A stretch of 64,000 nucleotides of DNA from Steinernema hermaphroditum. Taxonomy: Eukaryota > Nematoda > Chromadorea > Rhabditida > Steinernematidae. The DNA lies in the NCBI GenBank assembly GCA_030435675.1, contig CM059622.1, forward strand, positions 13,640,001 through 13,704,000, written 5' to 3'. Of this stretch, positions 33,505 through 45,503 are shown in pieces. The notes beneath the pieces were generated by a model, which saw only the letters and a list, made by a program, of their open reading frames with translations, had not been told where the DNA came from and searched no databases. The translations under genes and the position numbers were made by a program. Position 1 is the stretch's first letter; every line of letters begins with the position of its first letter.

Positions 33505-33917
33505 GGGATATGCGACTCTCATAATAAATGGACCGATTGCCACAAACAGAGAATACCGAATGGCCGACGGGTGGGAAAAAAGGTTATTGAGACTGCAAAA
33601 TACAGTAGAGGTCCGCATTGCACAGGTTACGTTGATTTTAGGGGTAGAAGCAATCGGTTGCACTGAAAAAAATGCGGGTACTTGGCAGATCTGGCCACCG
33701 TAGTCCTTGGAAAACCACAGTAGCAAAAAGCGAAAATCGTCTGCTACCAAGCGGCACGAAAGGCAGTAACTCTTGAGGCTTGCTCCTCCAAGGATTTCGT
33801 GGTAAGACCAAGGTAGCTCACAAACTTGGTGGCATCGGTTTTAATCATGTATAAGGCCACTGACCTGTCACCCTCAAAAACAACCGGTTTAAAGATCGCA
33901 CCCCAACCAAACCAACA

Positions 33918-34550
33918 ATGGAAACTATCTTCGTCCAGAACATCGCCGCTCTCAGTGAAATGGTTCTGAAGTTGACCGCAGAGAACGAAGAGCTGAAGGT
34001 CCGCCTCAAGAAGGCAGAAGAAGACCGCGACCTTTACAGAACTTCTTGTGAGGTCCATGACGAGCGCTTGTCTGATCTCACTGCCCAAGTGGAGGGTCTT
34101 CGGGAGGAGAATTCCGAGCTCTTTGAGCTAAACGACACTTATACCGTCAAGTCCGACGAGTTCGAAGCCGAGAACAAGAAGCTCAAAAAGCAGATCGAGC
34201 GGCTCCAGAAGGTCGACAGATCCGGGGACTCCGCTCTGAGAAACCGGGTCACAGAGCTAGAGGAGATGAACGACGAGCTTCTCAGGAAGTTGAGCGCCGA
34301 GAAGAAGGCGAACAAGAAGCTGAAGGGCGAGCAGGCCGGCCTGAAGCAACGCGCCGAGCAGAAGCAAGAGGACCAGAAGAATCTCCTCAGCGCCCTGGCC
34401 CTCGACCAACCTCGGCTCCGGAAGCGCCTCATGCAGAGGTCGTCTTCCGAACCCACCTCGAAGCGAGTCCGCAAAGTGATGGCGAGGCAACCCACGCTCG
34501 CCGCCATCATCGAACTCAATGAAGAAGGCGAGGTCTACTGTATCGACTGA
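33918..34550 (+). CDS. Coiled-coil protein, copy 2
   Basis: 210 residues, over 90% identical to copy 1, with charge changes such as ENKKLKKQIERL for ENKNLREQIERL. Intronless. The 5' leader matches copy 1 for only about 25 bp before the ATG; the promoter is different, with a GTATAAGG sequence at about 33850. The 3' end lies 80 bp from the end of the PRCC gene on the other strand. Confidence 0.72.
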   Translation: METIFVQNIAALSEMVLKLTAENEELKVRLKKAEEDRDLYRTSCEVHDERLSDLTAQVEGLREENSELFELNDTYTVKSDEFEAENKKLKKQIERLQKVDRSGDSALRNRVTELEEMNDELLRKLSAEKKANKKLKGEQAGLKQRAEQKQEDQKNLLSALALDQPRLRKRLMQRSSSEPTSKRVRKVMARQPTLAAIIELNEEGEVYCID

Positions 34551-34631
34551 ATCATATTGTATTATGTATCTAAAATACACATAAAAAATATTTCACATTG
34601 TGTTCAAGTATGGCATCGACAGCAGCAAATA

Positions 34632-36192
34632 TTAGAAGCCGTACTTCTGCTTGGTCAGCCTCTTCGTCTGGCGATTCTGAGACCACTGCTCCCGAAGCTG
34701 CTCGTCGCGTGCCACAGCCTAAAGAATACACACAACATCCTTGTAAAAAGTTTCAAACATACGAGTTCGGCAAGATAAGTGATCTGGTGCTTGCGCTTGG
34801 AATTTACATCGCGGGTAGCTTTAGGTTTTGGTCCTGTTGAGGTGATAGTTGCAGCCATCTCGGCGACTCCCCTGTTGTTCAGATTGCGCAACAACGTCGC
34901 ACGAACATCGATATCTTCGTTTCTCTGAAGTTCCAAATATAAAGTTTTTGAGTTAGGCTAAAAATTACCGCGTTCATGTTCACTTCAACCATATTTCCAA
35001 CAGCTTCGGCTGCATTGCGATCGGAAACTCCCCACGGTTGCATTTCGTTCCGGTAGATGAGGTCAAACGCTTTCTGCAAGATTTCGAATTAGCAAAGTGC
35101 AGAAATGTAACACAAACTTCATCAGTAATGTCACGCGCATTTGCGGGACGCGTTCTCGAAGATGTGCCACTGCTCGAAGCACGCTCCGGCTCTTCTTCCT
35201 GAAAAGAGCAACAATGAGAAGGCGGACGAAGACAGAGAATTTGCCTCAACGACAGGAGGCCGGGCAGGTCCATAGTCTCCCCTAAGTGCAGTAGTTGGTT
35301 GCACTTTAATTTTGAAATCCGTGGCTGCTTCCGCGCTCGCCGATGCGTCAAGTTTCGCTCTCTTTGGATCTGCGGACAAGCCAAAGAAATCAGAAGGCAA
35401 CTCATCGTCAGAATCGGACTCTTGTTCTGTGTGAATGCTCGTTGTAGTTGGAGGGAGGTTGCTCGGCTGCACTACTTCGGCTTTCTAAATATGAACTCGG
35501 TCAGAAAACTGGCTACAAAGCAATCATACCTTTGGAACAGTACGAGGTCGCATGGTGAAATCGAACATCTGGCTATTGGAGGCTTTCCCTTTGACGGACT
35601 TTTTTGGAGCTGGCAGCACGGACAGCAATCCAGATAACGACGAGCTATTGCCCTAGAATATACCGATAAAAGATGACAGTAAAGATCAGTAACTTACATG
35701 ACCTGGGATGCTCTTCTTCTCCTGGGTGGGCATCTCAGTTACATCATCTTCTTCATCATATTCATCCACAGGTTTCACAGCAAATGCTGGAATCTTCACT
35801 TTGCCTTTCGATTTCTTAGCCGTCGGCGAATTCTTGTCACGCTTTGCAATCAGTTTCTGACGCTTCGCTTCAGCTTTTTCGCGAAGTTTGACCTCCCACG
35901 GCTTTGTTTCAGTAACGAAATCTTCCAATCCAGTTTCGGTCGTAATGTTCCCAGCATTAAGCGCTTCTGTCATAGCTGGCAGCGTTCCGAGCAAGCTATC
36001 AGCGGCATCCTGATTTCCACCGCTTTCCACAGCATCGAAATCATCTTCTGTTAGCAGCGAGCTGCTCTCAATGCCCGCCTTCTCCTCTGTTTGCTTGGGC
36101 TTCTGATTGACGAGCTGTCCAACGATGCAGTTGTCGCCACCTTCGTCATCAGAAGAGTCCGAGTTGCTTCCGTACGCAACGAGGCTGTTCAT
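34632..36192 (-). CDS. PRCC: PRCC homologue (pre-mRNA splicing-associated)
   Basis: Seven exons: 35698-36192, 35530-35652, 35245-35484, 35118-35198, 34969-35073, 34763-34924, 34632-34718; about 430 residues. The N-terminus MNSLVAYGSNSDSSDDE matches PRCC proteins (MSLVAYxSSD). The middle contains LLSVLPAPKK, acidic DEEDD and SDSDDELPSDFF stretches. The last two exons give KRKHQITYLAELAVARDEQL and end in KQKYGF, the diagnostic PRCC C-terminal block. PRCC is a nuclear protein linked to splicing factors and, in mammals, the mitotic checkpoint. The exon 3 donor is either GC (GAG|GCAAAT) or a GT nine bases upstream; both keep frame. Confidence 0.85.
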
Positions 36193-36710
36193 ATCTGTAA
36201 CTCACATCATATTATAAGCAGTACATAGTAACAGAAGAAATTTCAAAGTGCACGTTCAAAAACCGATTGCGATTTCGAAAATCGGATATCTAAAAAATTC
36301 GAGCGACTCTCTTGAACACATCAACAACATTCACAAGCGGTTTAGTGGTAAATGGGACAAGTAGAACATTGGCTGATGATTGAAATCACAGTGGCGGTTC
36401 AAAAGAAGCTCTTCGGCGGAAAAATGGGTTGGATCGCCGTTAACGGTTCCCAGCACGACTATCATGAACTCTAACTTTGAATTACGATAATAACTCACTT
36501 TCAGAGAACTGTCTGAAGTTCCTAGTTTATGGTCTGTGGTCAGTTTATGCCGAGTTTTCCGCAAGGTAGACGTAGTCCTGGTATCAAATAATTCATACTA
36601 TTGTGGATATGAAAAGCAATGCTACCACAACAACATCAGTTTCCATATAAGACCCATATCCTCTCACCCCTCAAACACAACCTGCTTCAAAACCCCTAAA
36701 CAAACCAACT

Positions 36711-37343
36711 ATGGAAACCATCTTCGTCCAGAACATCGCCGCTCTCAGTGAAATGGTTCTGAAGTTGACCACAGAGAACGAAGAACTAAAGGTCCGCCTC
36801 AAGAAGGCAGAAGAAGACCGCGACCTTTACAGAATCACTTGTGGCGTCCATGACGAGCGTTTGGCTGATCTCACTGCCCAAGTGGAGGGTCTTCGGGAGG
36901 AGAACTCCGAGCTCTTTGAGCTAAACGCCACTTATACCGTCAAGTACGACGAGTTCGAAGCCGAGAACAAGCAGCTCAAAGAGCAGATCGAACGGCTCCA
37001 GAAGGTCGCCAAATCCGGGGACTCCGCTCTGAGAAACCGGGTCACAGACCTAGAGGAGATGAACGACGAGCTTCTCAGGAAGTTGAGCGCCGAGAAGAAG
37101 GCGAACAAGAAGCTGAAGGGCGAGCAGGTCGGCCTGAAGCAGCGCCCCGAGCAGAAGCAAGAGGACCAGAAGAACCTCCTCAGCGCCCTGGCCCTCGACC
37201 AGCCTCGGCTCCGGAAGCGCCTCATGCAGAGGTCCTCTTCCGAACCCACTTCGAAGCGAATCCGCAAAGTGGTCGCGAGGCAACCCACGCTCTCTGCCAT
37301 CATCGAGCTCAATGAAGAAGGCGAGGTCTACTGTATCGACTGA
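36711..37343 (+). CDS. Coiled-coil protein, copy 3
   Basis: A 210-residue intronless paralogue of copies 1 and 2. The promoter and 5' leader (from about 36615, including CATATAAGACCC) are shared with copy 1, so this copy duplicated with its promoter. The heptad region and basic RKRLMQRSSSEPTSKRIRK tail are conserved. It lies between the start of the PRCC gene and a small membrane-protein gene. Confidence 0.75.
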   Translation: METIFVQNIAALSEMVLKLTTENEELKVRLKKAEEDRDLYRITCGVHDERLADLTAQVEGLREENSELFELNATYTVKYDEFEAENKQLKEQIERLQKVAKSGDSALRNRVTDLEEMNDELLRKLSAEKKANKKLKGEQVGLKQRPEQKQEDQKNLLSALALDQPRLRKRLMQRSSSEPTSKRIRKVVARQPTLSAIIELNEEGEVYCID

Positions 37344-37409
37344 ATCATATTGTATTATGTATCTAAAACGTACATAAAAAAAGCAAAAATATATTCGTTC
37401 AATTCCCCT

Positions 37410-37969
37410 ATGATACGTATTTGGTTTAAAAAAGTATGGTCCGGAAACTTTGTGGCATGTTACTTGACACTTACAGTCGTACAAGAAATCACATTGACCA
37501 CAACGCACTCCTCTAACGGACTCCGTCATTTCGAAGCAAATCAATCGGTTTTCGTGACGTTTTTCCAATTTGATGTGAGTTTCTTGCTATTAAACAGTTA
37601 GCAGATGTTCGGTTTTCAGTAAACAAGAAACGGAGTGATCAAACGCAGGAACTACGGCCCTATCTAAGGGAGCGGCTTAAATCAGACCGCTTCCACCTCT
37701 CGATCGCCCTCGACATAAATCAGATCGCACCACTCTTTGCTACCGTCGTGCTGTTCGCGATCTTACTAACATCCATCGCATTCCAAATGGTACCCTTCCT
37801 CTTTGACAAGGCCAGCTACTTCGAAGCCTTTGTCAAGTCAACAACGACAGTTCTCTCCAATCTGCTGCAAGGCTTCCTGGGGATGCTGGTCGTGAAGGTC
37901 TACGATGTGGTCGTCCAGAAGAAGCGAAAGGCGTATCGACGCGGGCAGCAGATTTTCAAGGATAATTAA
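37410..37969 (+). CDS. Small membrane protein, two exons (boundary uncertain)
   Basis: Exon 1 starts at ATG 37410 (MIRIWFKKVWSGNFVACYLT) and runs to about 37575. A short intron follows, with acceptor at TTTTCAG near 37619. Exon 2 (about 37620-37969) encodes a basic linker (NKKRSDQTQELRPYLRERLK), a hydrophobic helix (LFATVVLFAILLTSIAFQMV), a second amphipathic segment (LSNLLQGFLGMLVVKVYDVV) and a Lys/Arg-rich end. The strongest donor (T|GTGAGT) and the acceptor do not keep phase; a weaker donor five bases on does. Unrecognised; possibly decaying. Confidence 0.4.
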
Positions 37970-38316
37970 ACCGGCCCCCACTCCTCTCTTGTTTCCTTAC
38001 AACCCGGTGGCTCCGGGTTTCTTGGGTCTTAATTCCCAACGCGAAACGATTCGCAGAAACAGCCATCCTCAAGGCAATCGGAAGAATCATGCAAACACTC
38101 ACAACATAACGCCCTACCCTGTAAAGCAGCTTCTCATTATGCGTCAAATATACAAACTCCTCGGAAAGATGACGTAGATTTGTGTTGGTCGGGGTTGATC
38201 GTCGTGCAGTTATGCGTCTAAAGTGCACATGAGAATAATGTATCGTATTGGAATGTGGTCTTCTCATAACACCACAACATTATTAACACTTTACAACAAT
38301 AAGCACACAGGTAACG

Positions 38317-39201
38317 TTAGAGGCCTTCTTCTTGTACAGAATGGGGAGTATAAAGCATGTTGCCGCTGGTGGGAATGTCGAGAAGTGCTCTTAGCTCTCT
38401 GCCGATTCGAGCGTTTGTCGCCTTATTTTTTGCATCGCGAGTCCATACGGAAATCTGAAACGGAAAGTTTTGTTAGGTACGAAATTCGCATGATGCAAAC
38501 CTACTTTATCAGCTTTTATGCGACGATTGACGACAATCCCAAGCACATTGTCGTCGTCGGTGAATATGCCCCGGATGAACGCCATAGCCAGCTCATACCA
38601 GTAGGAATCGGTACGCACAAGGTACTCTTTTCGCTGAACATCGACAGACACGCGCCAGCGACCTCCCTTTCTGTTCTTTTCATCCTCCCACATCGGTTTG
38701 ACTCCTTCTTTGAACAGCATGTAGTCATGACCGTTTCTGAGATGAGACGGAGGACTAACTGCGTTGTAGAGACTGAAGAATGCTTTAACTACGTGAAACA
38801 CTTAGAACGGCATACATGAAAAATCCTTGGAGGGTTTGAAAGGCGCCGACTTCCTTCACGCAGTCCTTCCATTCGCGATTCTTCGGTCTCTCCAGGTACC
38901 ACATGACAAACGTGTTCTCCAACGACTGGAGAGAAGGCTTCAGAGGGTACTTCACGAAATCTTCTATCATCAGATGGTTTCTGCGACGCCTCGTGAACTC
39001 ATTCTCCTTCAGAGATGTCTTGATCAGCTGGTCGAGGTCCTCCAGAGCCTCCTAAAGAAAGCAAACTTCGTTATAACTCTCCCAGAACCCATCAGTCCTT
39101 ACCTCACAGTTGCCAGGCATCGTCACACAATATCCGTTACTCTTCTTGAAGTTGTCGAAGTTGATCACGGGGAAACGCTTGCTGTAGCTCTCGAGATCCA
39201 T
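38317..39201 (-). CDS. eIF4E: Divergent eIF4E (cap-binding protein)
   Basis: Four exons: 39103-39201, 38816-39051, 38505-38772, 38317-38454; 246 residues, phases close. The start is in GCCGCCGCCATGG with TATAAAA at 39336-39342. The family core is clear: NTFVMWYLERPKNREW, GHDYMLFKEGVKPMWEDE, RKGGRW, GIVVNRRIKADKISVWT. Counterparts of the cap-stacking Trp56 and Trp102, Glu103, Arg112, Arg157, Lys162 and Trp166 (human numbering) are present. By contrast the eIF4G/4E-BP face is altered: Trp73 is Phe (LQGFFILYNAV), Leu131 is Tyr, Gly139 is Arg, and the HPL motif is QSL. It should bind capped mRNA; partner binding is doubtful. Confidence 0.88.
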
Positions 39202-39335
39202 GGCGGCGGCTTCTTTGCGCAGCGGAACACCCAAACCGACGGAACAAAATCCACAACTTGCAGCGACAGCAGCAACAGAAGGCGATCGCAGACGACCTCC
39301 TTCCACTCGAATCGAGTGACAATGCCGTTGGGCGC

Positions 39336-39342
39336 TTTTATA
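39336..39342 (-). promoter_or_regulatory. TATA box of the eIF4E gene
   Basis: TATAAAA on the minus strand, about 135 bp before the ATG; no other ATG lies between it and the chosen start. Confidence 0.55.
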
Positions 39343-42300
39343 GCCTTAAATTGTCTGGTCTCCAAGACAAAACTTGTCTCATAGCCACTGCAGTAGACGT
39401 GTCCTTTCAGCAGTTATGACACTTTGAGAGTTGCCAATTGCGATTTTGCAGAATTTGCAGAATTCTTTCATAATTATACTCCACAATTGACACGACAAGT
39501 CCATCGTGATAGGACCCCACCGCTGAATTTATCTAGCCTTCTCTGCTTTTGTCTGCCTTGTTAGCCGCCTTCCGCCTCTCAGAAACCTCTAAATTAAAGG
39601 ACCCTGTACCATCAAAGTCGATTTGCCCCTTCGCTTCCTTCCCTAATTACCCGCTTGATTCCACCCACTTCCCTCAACGTCTTCCCTAATGCGATAATCG
39701 GCACTTCCCTGAAAGGTCCGCTTCCTCGGGCAGAAGACGACCACCCTCGGCGCTAATTTGTGGCGGCGGCGGCAAACGAAGATTTCGAGTGTGGCAACGG
39801 ACAGCTGGCGGCCCCCCAATCCCCAAAGGCGAATTATCGATCTCGTCTTCGACGGCGTCGGCGGCGGTGCCGAACACGACGAACGCAATTCTGACGAATC
39901 GAGGAGGTCGGGCGATGGTCCGTCGGGAGCTTCATCCTTTTCAAGCCTCCCCCCACTCCACCCGCTATTATCCGTCTTAGGCGTTCTCGCGAGATTACGC
40001 GCGAGACGCGCCGTCGCGTGTAGTTTGCGTGTTCCGTCGCGATAGATGTTTTGTTGCCTTTTCGTCGCAAGACCTTGTTTATGACTGCTGGGAACGGGAA
40101 CTTCTCTTGCCCCTCGATGTCTAGGGCCTTTCCGGTATTAATTAGTGGGATTTATCAAAACAGTATTTACCGTAGTATTTACGAGGGTATACCTTAAGGT
40201 GTTGTCTTCTGCAAATTGACTTGACGGAAATTTTCGAAAACACGATTAGACGATGGGATTCTCTGGAAATAATTTGCGAAAGATTGCTCGTTTTCGGGGA
40301 ACCGACCGTATGCTAATTGTTCTCAATGCCAGGGCCTGATCGTATTGCGACGTCGTATGATGCCGCTTTTTAATGTTTTTGACATTATTCATTTTAGCAT
40401 GGATGTTATTATTTTCATTTGTGTTCTCTGATGTTAATATGAGGTGCTAACGCGGAGGCATCAACGCAATTGACCGAAACTATGCATAGAATCGGAATCA
40501 GAAAATAACACTCACGGAGAATATAACACGAAGAGCAACCGTCTCCTGTGGGTGCGTCTATCATTCTGCACCGGTCGATTTGGACAGCGCGGTAATGAGG
40601 GGTCCTGTCTAGACAGAAAAGTGCACTTTTAGCATGCAACTTTTTGTTATCCTACATCTTTTGGAACGCTGTTTCTGATGGTTCGTTTATGTTTCCGAAA
40701 ATTGGTTCTCTACGGAGAAACACCGCTTTAACGTGTCTCTGTGTTTCCGTTTACATAATTGCATTGCTGAAATTCCAATCGCAACTTTGAATATTGACCA
40801 TAACTCTCATAACGAAGGCAATATTGATACGTATTCTATGAAAGTAACACAAATTATCGGAATGATAAATAAGCTGCCGTATACGGCGAGCATGACCAGA
40901 GTGTTTTGAGGCCTATCAACGTTGGCGCTTTCTAAATGCAATTAACGAGGAATGTAGGGGCACAGATTTATGTCCAACATCAAATGAATGTCTCTGCTCC
41001 ACGTACTATAATTTTGAACCAAGCTCGGAGCCGGCATTATGTAGAGTGGATTATAAGAAGGGATCTTTAGACACAGTTGACACAAAGGGATGGATGTATT
41101 CAGAACCAACTGTTGTGGTCGGAAATGACCTTCAAAACACGGTTCTATCACTCGATTTTACTATATTCATCCCTAAATGTCATTTTGACGGAAAATGACC
41201 TTTGTTCGAAGTTGATGGATGATAATGGAGTGCCTTTCTGAAAGACGGATAGCGAAATATGACAAATAGTAATTGTAGGAGGACAAGAATCATTTCGGAG
41301 ATGAAAAAGAGACTTTCCCTGGGGTATAACATGAAGTTTAGGAGCACTGAACGTAAGTTATCACTGTGTTAAAGATACTTCGGCAATTACCACTTATCTG
41401 GTTTAGATTTATCCACTTTTCTGTCGTCCCTTGAAATTGGAGCATATACTCAGCTCTAAAGGTTCTTCCTGGTTTCAGAAAATTTCCTTGATGTCTATGA
41501 TTATCCAAATTTATTGCATTGCCGCGAAACCGAGCCAATCTTCACACTCCACCTCGAACCAGCGATGCCAAACGAGTCCGAGTACGGACTCGTCGGCATC
41601 TCTGCCTCGAATTAGTTTCCATATTTTGAGTATTCTATCTGCATTTGTAACCCATCAGTAAAATCCGACTGTATCCTCCTGCTTTTCTTCTATACACATC
41701 GAATTGGTGCATGACGTAGCCTTGCACATGTTCATTAAGCCGTGCAGCTGAATGGCATGACCCTCAAAGCACCTTCACTGCTTGTGCGCAATAGGCCATG
41801 ACGTCATGCTCTCCCAAATGAATATTTCCTCGAGTCGACATATTCTATTCTATCTTGCACTTTTTTCCGCTTTAGGCGACTTCATGCAGGAAATATCCCC
41901 TCAGCCCTAGATTTATTACATCCCTGCCATTAGGTCGATTACAATCTGGAAATAGTCCATCAGTATGCATTAGTTTCCGGATAAAAGACTTCATCACCGT
42001 CGATACAAATTGGCGAAAATCCAATTAGCAAAATTGCTCATCTTGTTTAAAAACCCATTAAGGTATGCATGACGTGCGATATCGAAATTCATCTTAAAAA
42101 GGCTGACAAGAACATTCGGTTGAGCTGAGGACATCCTCGACCCAATCAAACACAAGGCTGAGATCGCTTTCGCTGCAGATTTGAAGGCTTGCAGATTTTC
42201 GAGCTATGTTAAGCGGCAATTATCCGCGCTATCTATATTTACTATTTTACGACAGATGGGTAATCGTTAGATAGTTATTAGTTATTGCCTAAAGCCAGCA

Positions 42301-44406
42301 TTGACGCAGCAATTTCTCCTTCTATCGTGATGTTCTTTCGTTGACCTACAATACAACCAATGAAGCTAACTGAGCTTGCCAAATCGAGTCGGCTTTACTG
42401 AATACAGTACATCCCATATTTCGTTCTTAACCATCTTGTGGACTTTAAGATACGGTGAATAATATTAGCTTTTGTGTAGGCGTTTTCAATTTCTGCTCAC
42501 ACCACATCCCACAGTGCCAACCACATAGCTGACGCACAATATCAAAGTACATTTTAGCGGATAACAGCCACATTTCTTATGTGCCTACGTCAAACAAATA
42601 CAAGTGCATACATGACTCTATGAATGAGTGAGACTATCTACGTCCTGCGTTACGTTTCTTAAAGCCAGCCAACAAAGGATTTATATTTCCGTTCCATTAT
42701 TATCGAGCTAACCCCTAAAAGAGTTTGGCTATTTTGCCCCCTATCTTGCAGCTTTTACACCTTTGTGGGAGCGTGATGTGCACGTTCGATATCGAAGTCT
42801 GAATCCATAACATCCTATGCTGCTATTTAGGGTATTCAATTTCGATACGCAGTTCGATACAAAAATTTCACTTTTTTGTCTGCTCTGCCATTTGTCGACT
42901 GGTGTGGCGCCTTATATGTATGTGATCATACGAATTTCGCCCCGAACGATACAAAAAATCACAAAAACAATGCTCTTTTCTGTTATTTAATGGATACTGC
43001 CAGAAATCAAAGTCCCAATCCTTCATAACCTCCAAACGACCTGTGCTGCGGTGCAATCGGCGCACGACATCTCATTCTCCTTTCCCGCCTTGCACATAAA
43101 GAGAGCATAAATTTTGCAGCTAAAAAACGGTCTCCCGACACGCAAAACCGCGGTTCCTAATTTAATATTTAAGGATTTGTGTTTGAGAAATGTAATGAGA
43201 TCTGCTCACCGTTTTTTTCGACACAAAAACTCGTTCGTTTATCGCCATTTTATGGACGTTTAGGGATGAATTCGTCCCAAGGGACATCGTTCATCTCTGT
43301 GCTGTGATTGTATCCATAATTGCCGTGTTGTTTTTCGCTCCACCGCCGCTTCTCGTACTTTGAGTGACGTCCATGATGAGGAGGAAATGACGTGTACATG
43401 TAATTTTCGGCTAGAATTGCGCGTAGGCCTTGAAGATGAGCAGGGGAGATGAAGGCGGAAACTCTGGTGGGAACAATTTTCTCCCTTCTAAATGAGCTTT
43501 TAGGAAAGCTTGTGGCAACAGCGTTTTGTTTTCGCCAATCGATCACAGCGCTTTGGAGACAATAGCGGCTTTAGTGGACTACATTCCTTTGTTCCCTGCT
43601 ACGCTAATGCGTCAATTATTGATGACGGTGGTAATTCGTGTGCAATAGAGTTGTTTCAAAACAAAATGATTCGCTTGAATGGATAGTAGATGGCTTGAAG
43701 AACCGGATCCGACCTCCATCCGAAGGGACGTTCCTTTCGGACGCCCTGAAACTCTCTACTACTGGAGCTCTCTACTGTCCGACCGTTCCTCTACGAACCG
43801 AAAAACACACACAGACCGGTTCCCGATTACTGTATAAGGGGATTTTACTTGAGACAGCAATCACCATTGAGCGGCATCACCAATTTTCCGTGGCTACAGC
43901 TGCTAATTATAATGCAGAAAAGCGGATTTGTGCAAGATGAGCAGTAAATAAGTAGGCTCGATTGCCACCCCTTCCGGGACACATATCCTAGAGATCGATT
44001 GTCACTTTTCGAAACTGAGATCTTAGTAATAGATCATGTTGCATTTCTTTTGTAATCAATAGGACGTAATCTTTAATCTTTTTTTGGTTCGACGTCCACC
44101 CTTGTGCCTTCATACAAGAAGACCAACAATCAGATCGCCATGCACCACTTTAATCTCTCGTTCCTTTCCGCGAATCTTCCTCTCCTCCGACATATTCAAC
44201 AAATATGTAAACACATTTCTTCATGCTTTCCGCGCCTTCTTCGCCAATTCCGTCGGCGTTGTTGTCCGCGACAGACGAACTACTCAAATGAGAATAATGA
44301 AAAATCGATGGAGCGCTAAAAGGTTCCCATCGTTCCTGAAATTCGGGTAACTGCTGTTCTTCCGTGCATACTTAAGAGAAAGAGTCTAATCTCGGATGAA
44401 TTCCAG
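39343..44406. other. Gene-poor stretch with a GC-rich island
   Basis: 39640-40070 is GC-rich with GGCGGCGGCGG tracts and could be a promoter or a decayed coding remnant; its ORFs have no family. 40.1-43.2 kb is AT-rich without coding signal. At 43250-43546 (-) a 98-codon frame ending MNDVPWDEFIPKRP might be an exon, but it has no ATG at its start and no matching exon was found. Confidence 0.4.
44401..44406 (+). promoter_or_regulatory. Probable trans-splice acceptor
   Basis: TTCCAG directly before ATG 44407, with no upstream in-frame exon; the same arrangement as at 30779-30785. Confidence 0.4.
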
Positions 44407-45275
44407 ATGCTCTCCGACGAGGCGTCGTCCTCGATGCTCCCGAACGGAAGAGGAAGTTCCGGGAGGAACGCGAACGCCAGCGTTTATTACAAAATTGCTT
44501 CCGCCGGCGACAGACCAAGTGAGTTTGCGCTGAACTTCAAGCCCCCTAAGGACGGCATAACTCAGAAGGGCCAGAGCACAAGATTAGCCCTTCCCGGCAT
44601 AGGTCATTAGGTGATCCTGTCCGATGAAAAGAATCCGATAGAAGAGTCACTGATCTCAGTGCACTTTTAAAGTTAGTGGTCGAAGTGGCCATTAAGCACA
44701 CATACGAAAGTTATATAGCCTTCATGGATCTAATCTAGCATTGAAATGGTCTCCCATCCCAGCAGCTACACCTTTAGCCACAATTACTTGCTTTCTCTAT
44801 GGTAAGTTTTTCTTTGCAGGAAGTTCCGGCGGAGTGGTGGTCGACGACTGCACCCAATTTTCTCTCGAAGAAGACGAAGACGTGCCTGTGGTGATTCCAT
44901 TGGAAGAGCGCCTGCACGACCCCAGGAATCGACATTCACAGCACGAACCGTTGATAGAGTATCGGCTGGAAAGCGACGACGAAGACAATGGAAAGGATAA
45001 GCATAGAACGCCTGCCAGGGTCACTTCCAAACGTACTCCCGTAACTTTTCACGGCTATTTGCTGATGTACATCTGTAGGTAATGGCGCGACAAACGGCAA
45101 AGAACTGTCCCGTTTGACGGACGAATTCGAAGTGGACGGCGATTCGGCCTCCGACGAGCTGGACCTGATTCCGCCGATGCCTTCTTCCGGGTCCTCCTCC
45201 TCCAAACGCTTCAAGATGCCGTCGAAACTCCTCTGCTGCTCATCGCGTGTCCCTCTCAAATGCGCAATAATGTGA
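44407..45275 (+). CDS. Small acidic protein with C-terminal CaaX box
   Basis: Three exons: 44407-44518, 44820-45032, 45079-45275; 173 residues, phases close using donor AAAC|GTACTC for exon 2. The N-terminus MLSDEASSSMLPNGRGSSGR is Ser/Gly-rich; the centre is acidic (LEEDEDVPVVIPLEERL, LESDDEDNG). The end SKRFKMPSKLLCCSSRVPLK is basic with a Cys pair and is followed by CAIM and stop. C-a-a-M is a farnesyltransferase-type CaaX motif, and the upstream CC plus basic residues resemble the membrane-targeting tails of small GTPases and paralemmins. There is no GTPase domain. Probably a lipid-anchored peripheral membrane protein (inference). Confidence 0.55.
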
Positions 45276-45503
45276 ATTCCGCAGACACCTTCCACTTCAT
45301 TGAATTTATCCGATTGTTTCACGTGCCAGAATAAAACAAAGACAGTGGAAGATTCAGGGGGAACTGCATACGGTAGCAACAGTGCTCTTCATCTTCTTCA
45401 CATGGACAACTTTGGGTTTCTTTTTCAGTCTCAAAAGCTTCCTGACTTCATTTCTGAGTGTTCTGAAGCCCTCTTCATACCTAACACTGCACTGCAAGCT
45501 TCT

